Origin: Bacteroidales bacterium
GTDB lineage: Bacteria > Bacteroidota > Bacteroidia > Bacteroidales > Bacteroidaceae
Assembly: GCA_004554665.1 (NCBI GenBank)
Contig: SFKY01000036.1
Location: 1-24,930 of the forward strand
DNA: 24,930 nucleotides
Direction: 5' to 3'
Under the pieces are notes generated by a model that searched no databases, was not told the origin of the DNA, and saw only the letters and a list, made by a program, of their open reading frames with translations. A program made the position numbers and the translations under genes. Shown here one piece after another: positions 15,022 through 23,053 of the stretch (position 1 is its first letter; every line of letters starts with the position of its first letter).

Positions 15022-18000
15022 ATGGGAAAGATATTAAGTTATAACAATAAGACCACTGGCGAGGGCTGGATAGCGCTCAACAGTCAGTACAATGCGGACG
15101 AGATAGAGATGATCGCCGATCCCAATGGTGGACTCTCGCAGCAGCCAAGGACTGCCATCCCGTCGCCGTTTGCACAGATGGATCTGGTGAAAAACGCCTT
15201 TTCGCGCCTTGCGGCTCACCGTGATCTTCATGGAGAGGCGATGGATGAGCGCCTGGTGGCTCATGCACTCGATATCGCACAGCTGTTTTTCAGTTATCCC
15301 GAACTTCAGGGACAGTTGCATATCGTAGAGTGGAATCGCCAGATAGAGATGCGTCGCCTGTTGGAATCGCAGGAGCACAAACTCTTGGGCGAGACGATGG
15401 CCATGTACCTCGAACAAGATAAGGAGGCTTTCAACTTTGACAAGATGGACCGCCTCTATTTTCTGGTCTATGGCAACAAGGTGTTGGGGTGTACCTCGCC
15501 CGTAAGTCTTTTTATGGCTACACCCAATGCCAAGGCTGGTCTCGCTCCCATCCCGGTAGAGCCCAATGTGTATCTGTTTGATCTCTGGCGTCCGCTGTAT
15601 ATGCGCGACGAGGTATTTGTAAGTTATATCTATGCGCTCTTCACAGCCTATCCCGACTTGAAAAAGTGCTGCGGTGAGGTCAACCGATACCTCATCACCA
15701 GTTTCCGTTTGCTTCCGGAAGCCGTGCAGGCCAAGATTCTGAAAGAAATCGGTAACCCGGATGTCCTTGACCTGCTCTCGGTGGAGCGCGCCAAGGCTTT
15801 CCTCGATGCCAACTTTACCCAGATAGACAGTGGTGTACAGGTATTGGGCTTCCCGCTCTATTGTGTTCGGCAGGAGGATGTGCAGAATCAGATTGCCAAT
15901 AGTGACTTTGTGGTGGCTCCCACACGCGATGGCGTGGAGGGCAGGTTGCCGTTGATCCTGCAGAACCATCTCAATGCGCCGCAGAGCGATCCCTTCATTT
16001 ATATCAACAGACCTTGGGATGACACCACGGTCATCACGCCGGCAGACTATGCACCCGAGCCCGAGAAGCGCATACTGCCTGCCACCAACCATCAATATTG
16101 CTGGTTGACGGACGACGACTTCTTCCAGCCTGCTCTTATCAAACTCGATTACAGACTGGACGGTGATTGCTTCTTCGATGGCAATCTCACGGTGGGAAGC
16201 CGTGAGACTGACGACAAGGATTTTGTCTTGCCGCTGAAACCAACGTTCTTTAAATACTTCAAGGTGTCAGACCTGTGGGGTACTATCGCTGGTAAGCCTA
16301 AGTTTGAACTCGTGCACACCACTACAGGAAGCGTGGAGACAGTGAAGGCTATCCTCCGCATCCCTGTGAAAAAGACGGGGCGTTTCATCACGTTGGAGCG
16401 TGTGTACGAAGCATCGCATGATGCGGATCTGACCTACGACAGCAAGAGCAACAAGGGACGTTTCGTGACGGTGCCTTTTGCCTTGGGCGTATTCCCGTTT
16501 GTACGTACGGCTTCTTTACGCCAATACAATGTGCAGCTCATCGACCGTGCCCTCGGCCAGCTTGACAGTTATCGTGTGTCATTAGACTTCTACCGCGACG
16601 GTTACCTCAACCGTGTGGCAGAAAGCGACAAGGTGGTGCGTGAGCGTAGCCGCAAGTCGGAGAAGCGTGTCGGTTCGTATTATTATCGGTTGCAGAGCGA
16701 CTTCGATTATATCTCTGTCACCTTGACCGATGACCGTGGCAAGGCAGCCGTCGAGGGTATTGTTTGCCCGAAATGGCCAGAATATGTGCCCGGACACGAT
16801 GCCTTTACTTTTGCCGTGGACTTTGGTACCACCAATACCCATATCGAGTGTATGCGTCAGGACAATATGCCCGAGCCGCTGCACCTTCATTCGGTGTCGC
16901 GAAGCAGACTGCTGGCCACGTTGTACAATGGTTCCCAACTGCTTTATGACGTCATCATCAAGCAGGAGTTCCTGCCCAAAGAGATTGGAGGAGATTATGG
17001 GTTCCCGCAACGCACCGTGCTCTCTGAGTGTGAGCGTGTCGATGCGGAGAATGTGGACAATGTCGTTTCTCTCGGCGATGCCAACATTCCTTTTATTTAC
17101 GAAAAGGAGAGTGTGGGATACGGAAACCGTATTGTTCCGAACCTGAAGTGGTCTACTGATTTGGCCAATGGGAAGCGTGTACGGTCTTACCTTACCGAGT
17201 TGGCCCTGCTGATGCGCACCAAGGTGTTGCTGGAAAACGGCGATATGGCCAAGACCCGACTGGTGTGGTTCTATCCGTTGAGCATGAAGGTGGGTACCGT
17301 GCGCAAGATGGCCGAGACGTGGGCCAAGATATTTGAAGAGGTGTTTGGCGTGGCTCCCAACGAAGACAATCTGATACAGATGCCCGAGAGTGTGGCACCC
17401 TATTATTTCTATAAAGGCAGCAGCACATTCCGTGGCGCAGCCTCTACCGTGGCGAGCATCGATATCGGCGGCGGTTCAAGTGATGTGGTGGTTTTCGGGT
17501 CCAATGCCCAGCAACCTGCCTTGCTGACCTCTTTCCGCTTCGCGGCCAATGTGTTGTTTGGTGATGGTTTCTCCGAGATTCCTCATGGAGACACCAACCC
17601 CATGCTGGTGAAATATGTAGATTACTTCAAGCGGCTGTTCGATAGTGATGATGACCGCTATGGTGAGCTGAACGGTATCTTGGATGACATAGCCGCCAAG
17701 GGAAAGAGCGAGGATATCAATGCCTTCCTTTTCTCCGTCATCAACAACAAGGTGGTCAACGGCAATGATGTCTTCTCCTACAACTTGAGGCTCAACGAGG
17801 ATGGTCATCGCAAGATTATATTTATCTATTTCTATGTGGCAATGGTCTATTATGTGGCCTGCATGATGAAGCGCAGCGACATCGAGAAGCCTCGTAGCGT
17901 GATGTTCAGCGGCACAGGAAGCAAGGTGTTGGGCATTGTAGGCAGCCAAAGAGACCTTGACCAACTTACCCAAGTGGTATTTGAGCGTGTATATGGTGAG

Positions 18001-18501
18001 ACCTACGATGCCGACGGATTCTCTGTCATCATGGAGAAGAAGGAGCCCAAGCAGATAACGTGTCGTGGTGCGCTGATGCAGGTACGTAACACGTTGGGAT
18101 GTACACAGGTAACCACGTTGAACAGGCTGATGGACGACTTTGACAGCACCTTGAAGCAAAATTTCTCAATGATTGGAAAAGAGAGACTTTGCTATGACGA
18201 TATGGACAGTGACACGGTACGTCAGGAATTAGTCGATAAAGTGAGGGAGTTTAATCGTTTCTTTGTCCAGTTGTGCGAAGATATCCACGTGGTTGACAGA
18301 TTCCTCGTCGAGAACCGGAGCCTTCAGCGCTTCAAAGAAGTCGTGGACAAGGATCTCGGCCACTATCTCATCAACGGATGGAACTTTGTGAACAAGAATC
18401 AGGAAGACCGAAACGGGTCAGACGTGATAGAGGATGCTGTATTCTTTTATCCTATCATCGGCAGCATCAGAGATAACCTCATAGAGAATCTGAAGGAATG
18501 A
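15022..18501 (+). CDS. Large protein with an actin/Hsp70-type ATPase domain (SrfB-like)
   Basis: A 1159-residue protein. The second half is an ASKHA (actin/Hsp70/sugar-kinase) ATPase with all three nucleotide motifs in order: phosphate-1 AVDFGTTNTH (598-607), phosphate-2 IDIGGGSSDVVVF (813-825) and the adenosine motif FSGTGSK (962-968). The overall plan of a long N-terminal part, then a DFGTTNT-type ATPase, resembles the SrfB family of the Salmonella srfABC operon, whose role is not established. Residues 1-590 hold no motif I recognise; they are mostly soluble with some beta-rich stretches and no signal peptide or membrane helix, so the protein is predicted to be cytoplasmic. It starts directly after the tubulin-like stop, and its own stop overlaps the next start as ATGA (18498-18501). 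The coupling suggests the two NTPases are made in fixed ratio and act together, which is inference. Confidence 0.8.
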   Translation: MGKILSYNNKTTGEGWIALNSQYNADEIEMIADPNGGLSQQPRTAIPSPFAQMDLVKNAFSRLAAHRDLHGEAMDERLVAHALDIAQLFFSYPELQGQLHIVEWNRQIEMRRLLESQEHKLLGETMAMYLEQDKEAFNFDKMDRLYFLVYGNKVLGCTSPVSLFMATPNAKAGLAPIPVEPNVYLFDLWRPLYMRDEVFVSYIYALFTAYPDLKKCCGEVNRYLITSFRLLPEAVQAKILKEIGNPDVLDLLSVERAKAFLDANFTQIDSGVQVLGFPLYCVRQEDVQNQIANSDFVVAPTRDGVEGRLPLILQNHLNAPQSDPFIYINRPWDDTTVITPADYAPEPEKRILPATNHQYCWLTDDDFFQPALIKLDYRLDGDCFFDGNLTVGSRETDDKDFVLPLKPTFFKYFKVSDLWGTIAGKPKFELVHTTTGSVETVKAILRIPVKKTGRFITLERVYEASHDADLTYDSKSNKGRFVTVPFALGVFPFVRTASLRQYNVQLIDRALGQLDSYRVSLDFYRDGYLNRVAESDKVVRERSRKSEKRVGSYYYRLQSDFDYISVTLTDDRGKAAVEGIVCPKWPEYVPGHDAFTFAVDFGTTNTHIECMRQDNMPEPLHLHSVSRSRLLATLYNGSQLLYDVIIKQEFLPKEIGGDYGFPQRTVLSECERVDAENVDNVVSLGDANIPFIYEKESVGYGNRIVPNLKWSTDLANGKRVRSYLTELALLMRTKVLLENGDMAKTRLVWFYPLSMKVGTVRKMAETWAKIFEEVFGVAPNEDNLIQMPESVAPYYFYKGSSTFRGAASTVASIDIGGGSSDVVVFGSNAQQPALLTSFRFAANVLFGDGFSEIPHGDTNPMLVKYVDYFKRLFDSDDDRYGELNGILDDIAAKGKSEDINAFLFSVINNKVVNGNDVFSYNLRLNEDGHRKIIFIYFYVAMVYYVACMMKRSDIEKPRSVMFSGTGSKVLGIVGSQRDLDQLTQVVFERVYGETYDADGFSVIMEKKEPKQITCRGALMQVRNTLGCTQVTTLNRLMDDFDSTLKQNFSMIGKERLCYDDMDSDTVRQELVDKVREFNRFFVQLCEDIHVVDRFLVENRSLQRFKEVVDKDLGHYLINGWNFVNKNQEDRNGSDVIEDAVFFYPIIGSIRDNLIENLKE

Positions 18502-19073
18502 TCAAGTTTCCCCTTTCAGGCAACAAAGAGTTGCAAGAGATGCAGCAATTATGTGAGCAGCAGGCAGAACGGATAGAGTTGCTTGCAGGAGAGATTGCTG
18601 TCCTGAAGCGCAAGATGGAGAAGATGGAGGCCAGGATGGCTGATATGGACGAATTGGTGGCCAAGCTGTCGAAGCAGGACACGATAGCGTCTACGAAGGA
18701 ATCATTGCAAGTGGCGGATTCGGCAAGCGACCCTGCTTCGGTGGCAATCTCTCCAGCTACACAGCGTTTCTATCTGGCTGCACCCACTCCTGATGGTTGT
18801 TTTGCAGATATGTCGACCGTGGAACAGACGGGGAAAAGCCTGTATGTGCTTACCGTAAAGGATGGAATGACAGGCATGTACTCGATGATTGCCAATGATG
18901 AGGCTATGGCTACGGCCATGATAAGTATATCCCAGTTTGTGAAGTCTGCCTGCAAGGTGATTGGCGACACACACAAGCCTCCACGCCGCATCGTTACGGT
19001 AGAAGAAGGATGTGTAACACGAGAAGGCGATATGTGGCGCATCACCCGCAAAGCAGTAGTACGTTTTGAGTGA
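18498..19073 (+). CDS. Coiled-coil protein of unknown function
   Basis: A 191-residue protein. Residues ~9-62 form a coiled coil with clear heptads of Leu, Ile and Met (QQLCEQQAERIELLAGEIA, then KRKMEKMEARMADMDELVA). A low-complexity Ser/Ala linker follows (63-85). The C-terminal ~100 residues look like a small folded domain of beta strands and one helix, with FYLAAPTPDG, KSLYVLTV, GMYSMIAND and MWRITRKAVVRFE. No signal peptide or membrane helix is seen. The start overlaps the stop of the actin-like gene by four bases, and TGATATG joins its stop to the next gene with a one-base gap. The coiled coil plus context suggest an adaptor or oligomerisation factor for the two NTPases. No family recognised. 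Confidence 0.75.
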   Translation: MIKFPLSGNKELQEMQQLCEQQAERIELLAGEIAVLKRKMEKMEARMADMDELVAKLSKQDTIASTKESLQVADSASDPASVAISPATQRFYLAAPTPDGCFADMSTVEQTGKSLYVLTVKDGMTGMYSMIANDEAMATAMISISQFVKSACKVIGDTHKPPRRIVTVEEGCVTREGDMWRITRKAVVRFE

Positions 19074-19074
19074 T

Positions 19075-19887
19075 ATGGAGATAAAGTGTCCAAAGTGTAG
19101 ATTCCGTTTTGAAGTAGACTGTCCGCAAGGTGTGCGCACGCTGTCGTGTGTTTGCCCACGTTGTGGTACTCCGTTTGCCCATGAATTGCCTACCGACGAC
19201 GAAGCCACAGCAGCTGCCCCGTCGGCAACAGACGATAAGGGTGTGCCGTCTGTACAACAACCTGTACGTACAGGAGCCGACAAATCAGGATGGGGCGGCA
19301 TGGCACCAGACAGCCCAGCCCGATATCCGTGGGAGCAACCCCGGTTACAGGGTGGAAGTACGTCTTCAGACCATTCGGCAAACACTTCATCGAAAGACAG
19401 ATTGTCCTTTGACACCCCGCGTCGAACCGCTCAGCATCGTTTCTTGGCTTCCTGTAGTATGCGTGGGGCTTTCTTGGCGGTCTTGTTTTGCTTTATGTTC
19501 TACGTAGTGTTTCTGCGCGGATGCAGTACAGATGAACCGCCTGTAGATGAATCGCTCAGTGAGCCGACAACTGTCGTGGAGGAGCCAGAAGACACCTTTG
19601 CTGCCCCACGGAAGAAGTATGATGTCTCACATGCCAAGCCTACTCCCGATTGGGTGTTTGGCACCTGGCAGCGTAAGACCAGCTATGGACTGATAGAGAT
19701 ACGGTTGGCAGGCAAGTGGATTCGGGAAACACTGGACGGAAAGACCGAGCATGGTACGTTTTTTTATTCTCCCGGACAGGTCAATTGTATCTTTAATGGG
19801 CGCGATACTTTCATTTATCGCGTGGACGATGTTCGCCGGCGTATCGATGCCGGCAACGGCATGTGGATGGACAGGGTAGGCAAGTAG
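19075..19887 (+). CDS. Zinc-ribbon protein with one membrane helix and a C-terminal beta domain
   Basis: A 270-residue protein. The N-terminus is a zinc ribbon of the MJ0042/FYDLN type with CPKC (5-8) and CPRC (27-30). A disordered linker (~40-125) with many Ser, Thr, Asp and Pro follows, then one membrane helix, FLAVLFCFMFYVVFL (~133-147). The C-terminal ~80 residues (DWVFGTWQRKTSYGLIEIRL onward) look like a small lipocalin-like beta domain that would lie across the membrane from the zinc ribbon. I chose the ATG at 19075 rather than the TTG at 19066, because the ATG starts directly before the CxxC motif and leaves a one-base gap after the previous stop. The topology connects cytoplasm and envelope, so a linking role in the cluster is plausible. 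The same architecture occurs in varied Bacteroidetes proteins of unknown function. Confidence 0.78.
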   Translation: MEIKCPKCRFRFEVDCPQGVRTLSCVCPRCGTPFAHELPTDDEATAAAPSATDDKGVPSVQQPVRTGADKSGWGGMAPDSPARYPWEQPRLQGGSTSSDHSANTSSKDRLSFDTPRRTAQHRFLASCSMRGAFLAVLFCFMFYVVFLRGCSTDEPPVDESLSEPTTVVEEPEDTFAAPRKKYDVSHAKPTPDWVFGTWQRKTSYGLIEIRLAGKWIRETLDGKTEHGTFFYSPGQVNCIFNGRDTFIYRVDDVRRRIDAGNGMWMDRVGK

Positions 19888-21182
19888 TGAAGACCGATGC
19901 ACAAATACTCCGACTGGCGGTACCGTCGATAGTTTCTAACATTACGGTACCTCTTTTAGGTCTCGTCGATCTTGCCATCGTCGGACACATGGGCGATACG
20001 GCTTATATTGGAGCCATTGCTGTAGGCTCCATGATATTCAATGTGATGTATTGGCTGTTTGGATTCCTCCGCATGGGGACAAGCGGCCTCACCTCGCAGG
20101 CGTTGGGGGCGCGAGACCTGCCTCGTGTGATACAGTTGTTGCTGCTCTCCATGCTGGTTTCGCTATCTGTCGCCGGTCTGTTGGTCGTGTTGCAGTATCC
20201 GCTACGCTGCATTTCGGTGATGCTCATGCACCCTTCGGCCACTGTAGGTCAGTTGGTCTATACCTATTTTAATATATGTATATGGGGAGCGCCGGCCATG
20301 TTGGGGCTTTACAGTGTCACCGGATGGTTTATCGGTATGCAAAACACGCGCATACCTATGTGGGTGGCTATGATGCAGAATGTGGTCAATGTGCTGGTAT
20401 CGCTCACTCTGGTCTACGGATGTGGCATGAAGGTGGAGGGTGTGGCGCTGGGCACGCTCACAGCCCAGTGGTTTGGCCTATTCATGGCGTTGGGGTTGTG
20501 GTGGCGTTACTATAGGCGGCTTGCCGTTTATGCCAAGGGGCGTAGCATGCGGCTCTTACCCTCGTTGCGACGCTTTTTCACGGTCAACAGAGACATATTT
20601 CTACGTACGCTCTTCTTGGTAGCTGTCAACCTGTTCTTCACGTCGGCCGGGGCCCGGCAGGGTGACCTTATCCTGTCTGTCAACACGCTGTTGCTTACGC
20701 TTTTTACGCTTACATCCTTTGTCATGGATGGCTTTGCCTATGCAGGAGAAGCATTGGGAGGACGCTGTTATGGTGCTGCCAACAGGAATGCATTCGAAGA
20801 GACCAAGCGCCGGCTGTTTTTCTGGGGTGTGTTGGTAGCGTTGTTGTTCACTTGTGCATTTGCTTTTGGAGGCGAAAGTCTGCTTGGCCTGCTTACCGAC
20901 GAGACTAATGTAGTGGAAGCTGCGATGTCGTATCTGCCTTGGGCGGTGGCCATCCCCTTTGTGGGAATGAGTGCTTTTCTGTACGATGGCTTGTTTATCG
21001 GCATGACTGCCACACGCGGCATGTTGATTTCGTCTGCCATCTCTGCCTGCTGTTTTTTCTCGGCTTTTTATCTGCTCTTTGGCTTGATAGGTAACCATGC
21101 CCTATGGCTGGCGTTGCTGCTTTATCTCGGTATGCGTGGTGCCATACAGGCCTATTATATGCGTACCTATCTCCAATTTTAA
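19887..21182 (+). CDS. MATE-family (DinF-like) multidrug/metabolite exporter
   Basis: A 431-residue inner-membrane transporter with about 12 hydrophobic segments, the normal size for MATE proteins, which export cationic or other drugs and metabolites against Na+ or H+ flow. The N-terminal stretch (ILRLAVPSIVSNITVPLLGL, then VDLAIVGHMGDTAYIGAIAVG) is the family opening, with the conserved Asp in LGLVDLAIVGH, and fits the DinF-like branch. I chose GTG at 19887, which overlaps the TAG of the zinc-ribbon gene by one base and gives MKTDAQILRLAVPS. A longer reading from GTG at 19863 would add eight unlikely residues. Overlap with the preceding gene indicates co-transcription with the NTPase cluster, although a functional tie is not evident. 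Substrate unknown. Confidence 0.92.
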   Translation: MKTDAQILRLAVPSIVSNITVPLLGLVDLAIVGHMGDTAYIGAIAVGSMIFNVMYWLFGFLRMGTSGLTSQALGARDLPRVIQLLLLSMLVSLSVAGLLVVLQYPLRCISVMLMHPSATVGQLVYTYFNICIWGAPAMLGLYSVTGWFIGMQNTRIPMWVAMMQNVVNVLVSLTLVYGCGMKVEGVALGTLTAQWFGLFMALGLWWRYYRRLAVYAKGRSMRLLPSLRRFFTVNRDIFLRTLFLVAVNLFFTSAGARQGDLILSVNTLLLTLFTLTSFVMDGFAYAGEALGGRCYGAANRNAFEETKRRLFFWGVLVALLFTCAFAFGGESLLGLLTDETNVVEAAMSYLPWAVAIPFVGMSAFLYDGLFIGMTATRGMLISSAISACCFFSAFYLLFGLIGNHALWLALLLYLGMRGAIQAYYMRTYLQF

Positions 21183-21213
21183 TCATCGTAATAATAAGTC
21201 AATCAATAAGAAT

Positions 21214-22557
21214 ATGGAAATCATCTGTTTGTTAATAGGTTTAATCGTTGGTCTCGGTGTGGCGGTGTGGCTTCGCAAGTCTGTCAGAGACATGTACGAG
21301 CAGCGGCTGGCTACCACGGAAGCGGCAAAAGAATCACTGCGCACCCAACTGGAAACGGTGCAGACTCAGACACATACGTTGCAGGAAGAACTGATGGCGA
21401 CCAAGATGATGCTGAGCAGTACCCAAGCCCAGTTGGAGGGCGAACGTACCCGCAATGATGCAGAAATGAAGATGCGCAAGGAGCAGTTTGACCAGCAGTT
21501 GAAGACTGTGCAGGAACAATTCTCCAATCTGGCCACGCAAGTGCTGGACAGAGCCTCGTCTAAGTTGAAAGTTCAGAACAGTGAGAGCATGGAGCACATC
21601 ACGCAACCCCTGAAAGAGCGGCTGGCAGAACTGCAACAGGCTATCCAGACCACCAATCAGGAGAGTGCCAAGAATACGGCTTCGCTCACAGAGCAACTCA
21701 AGTCGATGGCGGAACAGACCGACAAAATCGGACAGACGGCCACCCGCCTGACCAATGTAATGAGGGGTGCCAACAAGGTGCAGGGCAACTGGGGCGAGTT
21801 GATACTGAGCGAGATTCTCGATGCACAGGGCTTGCGCCAAGGACTCAACTACGATGTGCAGCAGGTCATTACCGACGACAAGGGCAACATTGTGACCAAT
21901 GCGGAGAGCGGCAAGCGCATGATACCTGACGTGGTGATGCACTATCCTAACAATGAGGATGTGGTCATTGACTCCAAGATGTCGGTAGATGCCTATTACC
22001 AATATGTGAACACGGAAGATCCTGTGCTGAAGAAGAAGTTTGCCGACGATTTGGTCAGAAGTGTACGCACGCAGGTCACGACCCTGGCCAAGAAGGATTA
22101 TAGCAGCTACATCAAGAAGCCCCGCAGGGCGATAGACTTTGTCATCATGTTTGTGCCCAACGAGGGTGCGCTACAATTGGCTTTGGCTACCGAGCCCAAA
22201 CTATGGAGTGAGGCATTCGAGAAACAGGTATTCCTCACCAGTCAGCAAAATCTGATAGCCATCCTCAAGATGATCGAGATAGCGTGGAGGCAGTATGCAC
22301 AGACGGAGAATCAGAAGCGCGTGTTTGACATGGCAGAGGAGATGCTCAAACGGGTGGGGGAATTTATCAAACGATTCGATATGGTGGGAGCCGACATCGC
22401 CAAATTGCAGGCCGATTACGATTCGGTATGCAATAAGGTGCATACTGGGCGGCAAAGCATCGTGCAGAAAGCCAACGAACTGAAGACGCTTGGTGTAAAG
22501 GAAAATGCCAAGTTGCCTATTCCCGAGACAGCACCCTCATTGGATGAAACCGAGTAG
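21214..22557 (+). CDS. rmuC: RmuC-family protein (DNA recombination limiting factor)
   Basis: A 447-residue protein with the RmuC plan: one N-terminal membrane helix (MEIICLLIGLIVGLGVAVWL), a long coiled coil (~25-185), then the RmuC domain with GNWGE (191-195), RMIPDVV (235-241) and VIDSKMSVDAYYQY (251-264). The D-S-K of the last motif sits in a nuclease-like core. In E. coli, loss of RmuC raises inversion at short inverted repeats, and the family is predicted to act as a membrane-tethered nuclease; the reaction is not proven. The start was set to the ATG at 21214 because it begins the membrane helix; an upstream in-frame reading from 21097 lies inside the MATE gene. It begins 31 bases after the MATE stop, so it is probably part of the same transcript. 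Confidence 0.93.
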   Translation: MEIICLLIGLIVGLGVAVWLRKSVRDMYEQRLATTEAAKESLRTQLETVQTQTHTLQEELMATKMMLSSTQAQLEGERTRNDAEMKMRKEQFDQQLKTVQEQFSNLATQVLDRASSKLKVQNSESMEHITQPLKERLAELQQAIQTTNQESAKNTASLTEQLKSMAEQTDKIGQTATRLTNVMRGANKVQGNWGELILSEILDAQGLRQGLNYDVQQVITDDKGNIVTNAESGKRMIPDVVMHYPNNEDVVIDSKMSVDAYYQYVNTEDPVLKKKFADDLVRSVRTQVTTLAKKDYSSYIKKPRRAIDFVIMFVPNEGALQLALATEPKLWSEAFEKQVFLTSQQNLIAILKMIEIAWRQYAQTENQKRVFDMAEEMLKRVGEFIKRFDMVGADIAKLQADYDSVCNKVHTGRQSIVQKANELKTLGVKENAKLPIPETAPSLDETE

Positions 22558-22573
22558 TCAGTGCATGACTTAT

Positions 22574-22641
22574 CCCAAACGTAAATGCCACCTTTAGGCG
22601 AGCTAAATGCCACGTTTAGCATGTCTAAAGGTGGCATTTAG
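22574..22641 (+). repeat. Dispersed palindromic repeat, copy 2
   Basis: 68 bases homologous to 11280-11346. The outer arms TAAATGCCACCTTTAG (22582-22597) and CTAAAGGTGGCATTTA (22625-22640) form a perfect 16-bp inverted repeat around a middle unit CTAAATGCCACGTTTAG (22603-22619), which is itself palindromic at its ends. The two direct units start 22 bases apart, as in copy 1. The element lies 17 bases after the rmuC stop and could form a strong hairpin. It has no T run. Confidence 0.85.
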
Positions 22642-22656
22642 GTCTTGTATCTGTGA

Positions 22657-22672
22657 TGGCGCTCTGGCGCCA
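22657..22672 (+). other. Short GC-rich hairpin downstream of repeat copy 2
   Basis: TGGCGC and GCGCCA form a perfect 6-bp stem with a TCTG loop. No T run follows. The rest of the gap up to the tRNA-Phe terminator (22673-22798) shows nothing recognisable. Confidence 0.35.
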
Positions 22673-22798
22673 GTTGTAATCAATACCACAAGTGAAAGTC
22701 GTTTTTGGCAAATAGCGAGAGGCCATCGTTCGCTTGATGAATTTGTCCGTCAGTGAGGCCGTCAGTACTAGAATAATGGTACAGGAAAAGTGGACCAT

Positions 22799-22829
22799 AA
22801 AAAAATCCGGCCTCTTACGAGAACCGGAC
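22799..22829 (-). terminator. Rho-independent terminator after tRNA-Phe
   Basis: On the minus strand a TCCGG/CCGGA stem with an inner CTC/GAG extension (22828-22806) is followed by seven T (22805-22799). It lies 16 bases past the tRNA 3' end. Confidence 0.75.
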
Positions 22830-22844
22830 TAATGAAAGGAGGAG

Positions 22845-22917
22845 TGGTACCACCAGGAATCGAACCGGGGACACAAGGATTTTCAGTCCTTTGCTCTACC
22901 AACTGAGCTATGGCACC
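22845..22917 (-). tRNA. tRNA-Phe (anticodon GAA)
   Basis: A 73-nt cloverleaf on the minus strand. The acceptor strands GGTGCCA and TGGTACC pair with one G-U, and A is the discriminator. The anticodon GAA (22884-22882) lies in loop CTGAAAA. The D arm is AGCTCAGTTGGTAGAGC and the T arm has GGTTCGATTCC. CCA is not encoded. Confidence 0.96.
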
Positions 22918-22939
22918 ATTTCTTTCTTGTTTGCGGTTG

Positions 22940-22966
22940 CAAAGGTAGTAATTATTTCCCAATTAC
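22940..22966 (-). promoter_or_regulatory. Bacteroidetes-type promoter for tRNA-Phe
   Basis: TACCTTTG on the minus strand (22947-22940) is an exact -7 box 22 bases upstream of the tRNA 5' end. A TTG element 18 bases further upstream is a reasonable -33 match. The tRNA therefore has its own promoter and does not depend on thiL transcription. Confidence 0.7.
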
Positions 22967-23053
22967 AAGCAAAAGAATCGAAGAAAATTCCTGTAATTAT
23001 ATTTAGTTAACAATTAGGGGCTGATTTCCTCGATTCTTTGCCTTAAATGTGAA

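Noticed and set aside
15034..16095. A 353-codon minus-strand reading frame
   Set aside because: It is opposite the N-terminal part of the actin-like gene, which is tightly coupled to its neighbours; the antisense product shows no motif.
22768..22962. 64-codon minus-strand reading frame
   Set aside because: It is a translation of the tRNA-Phe gene and its terminator.
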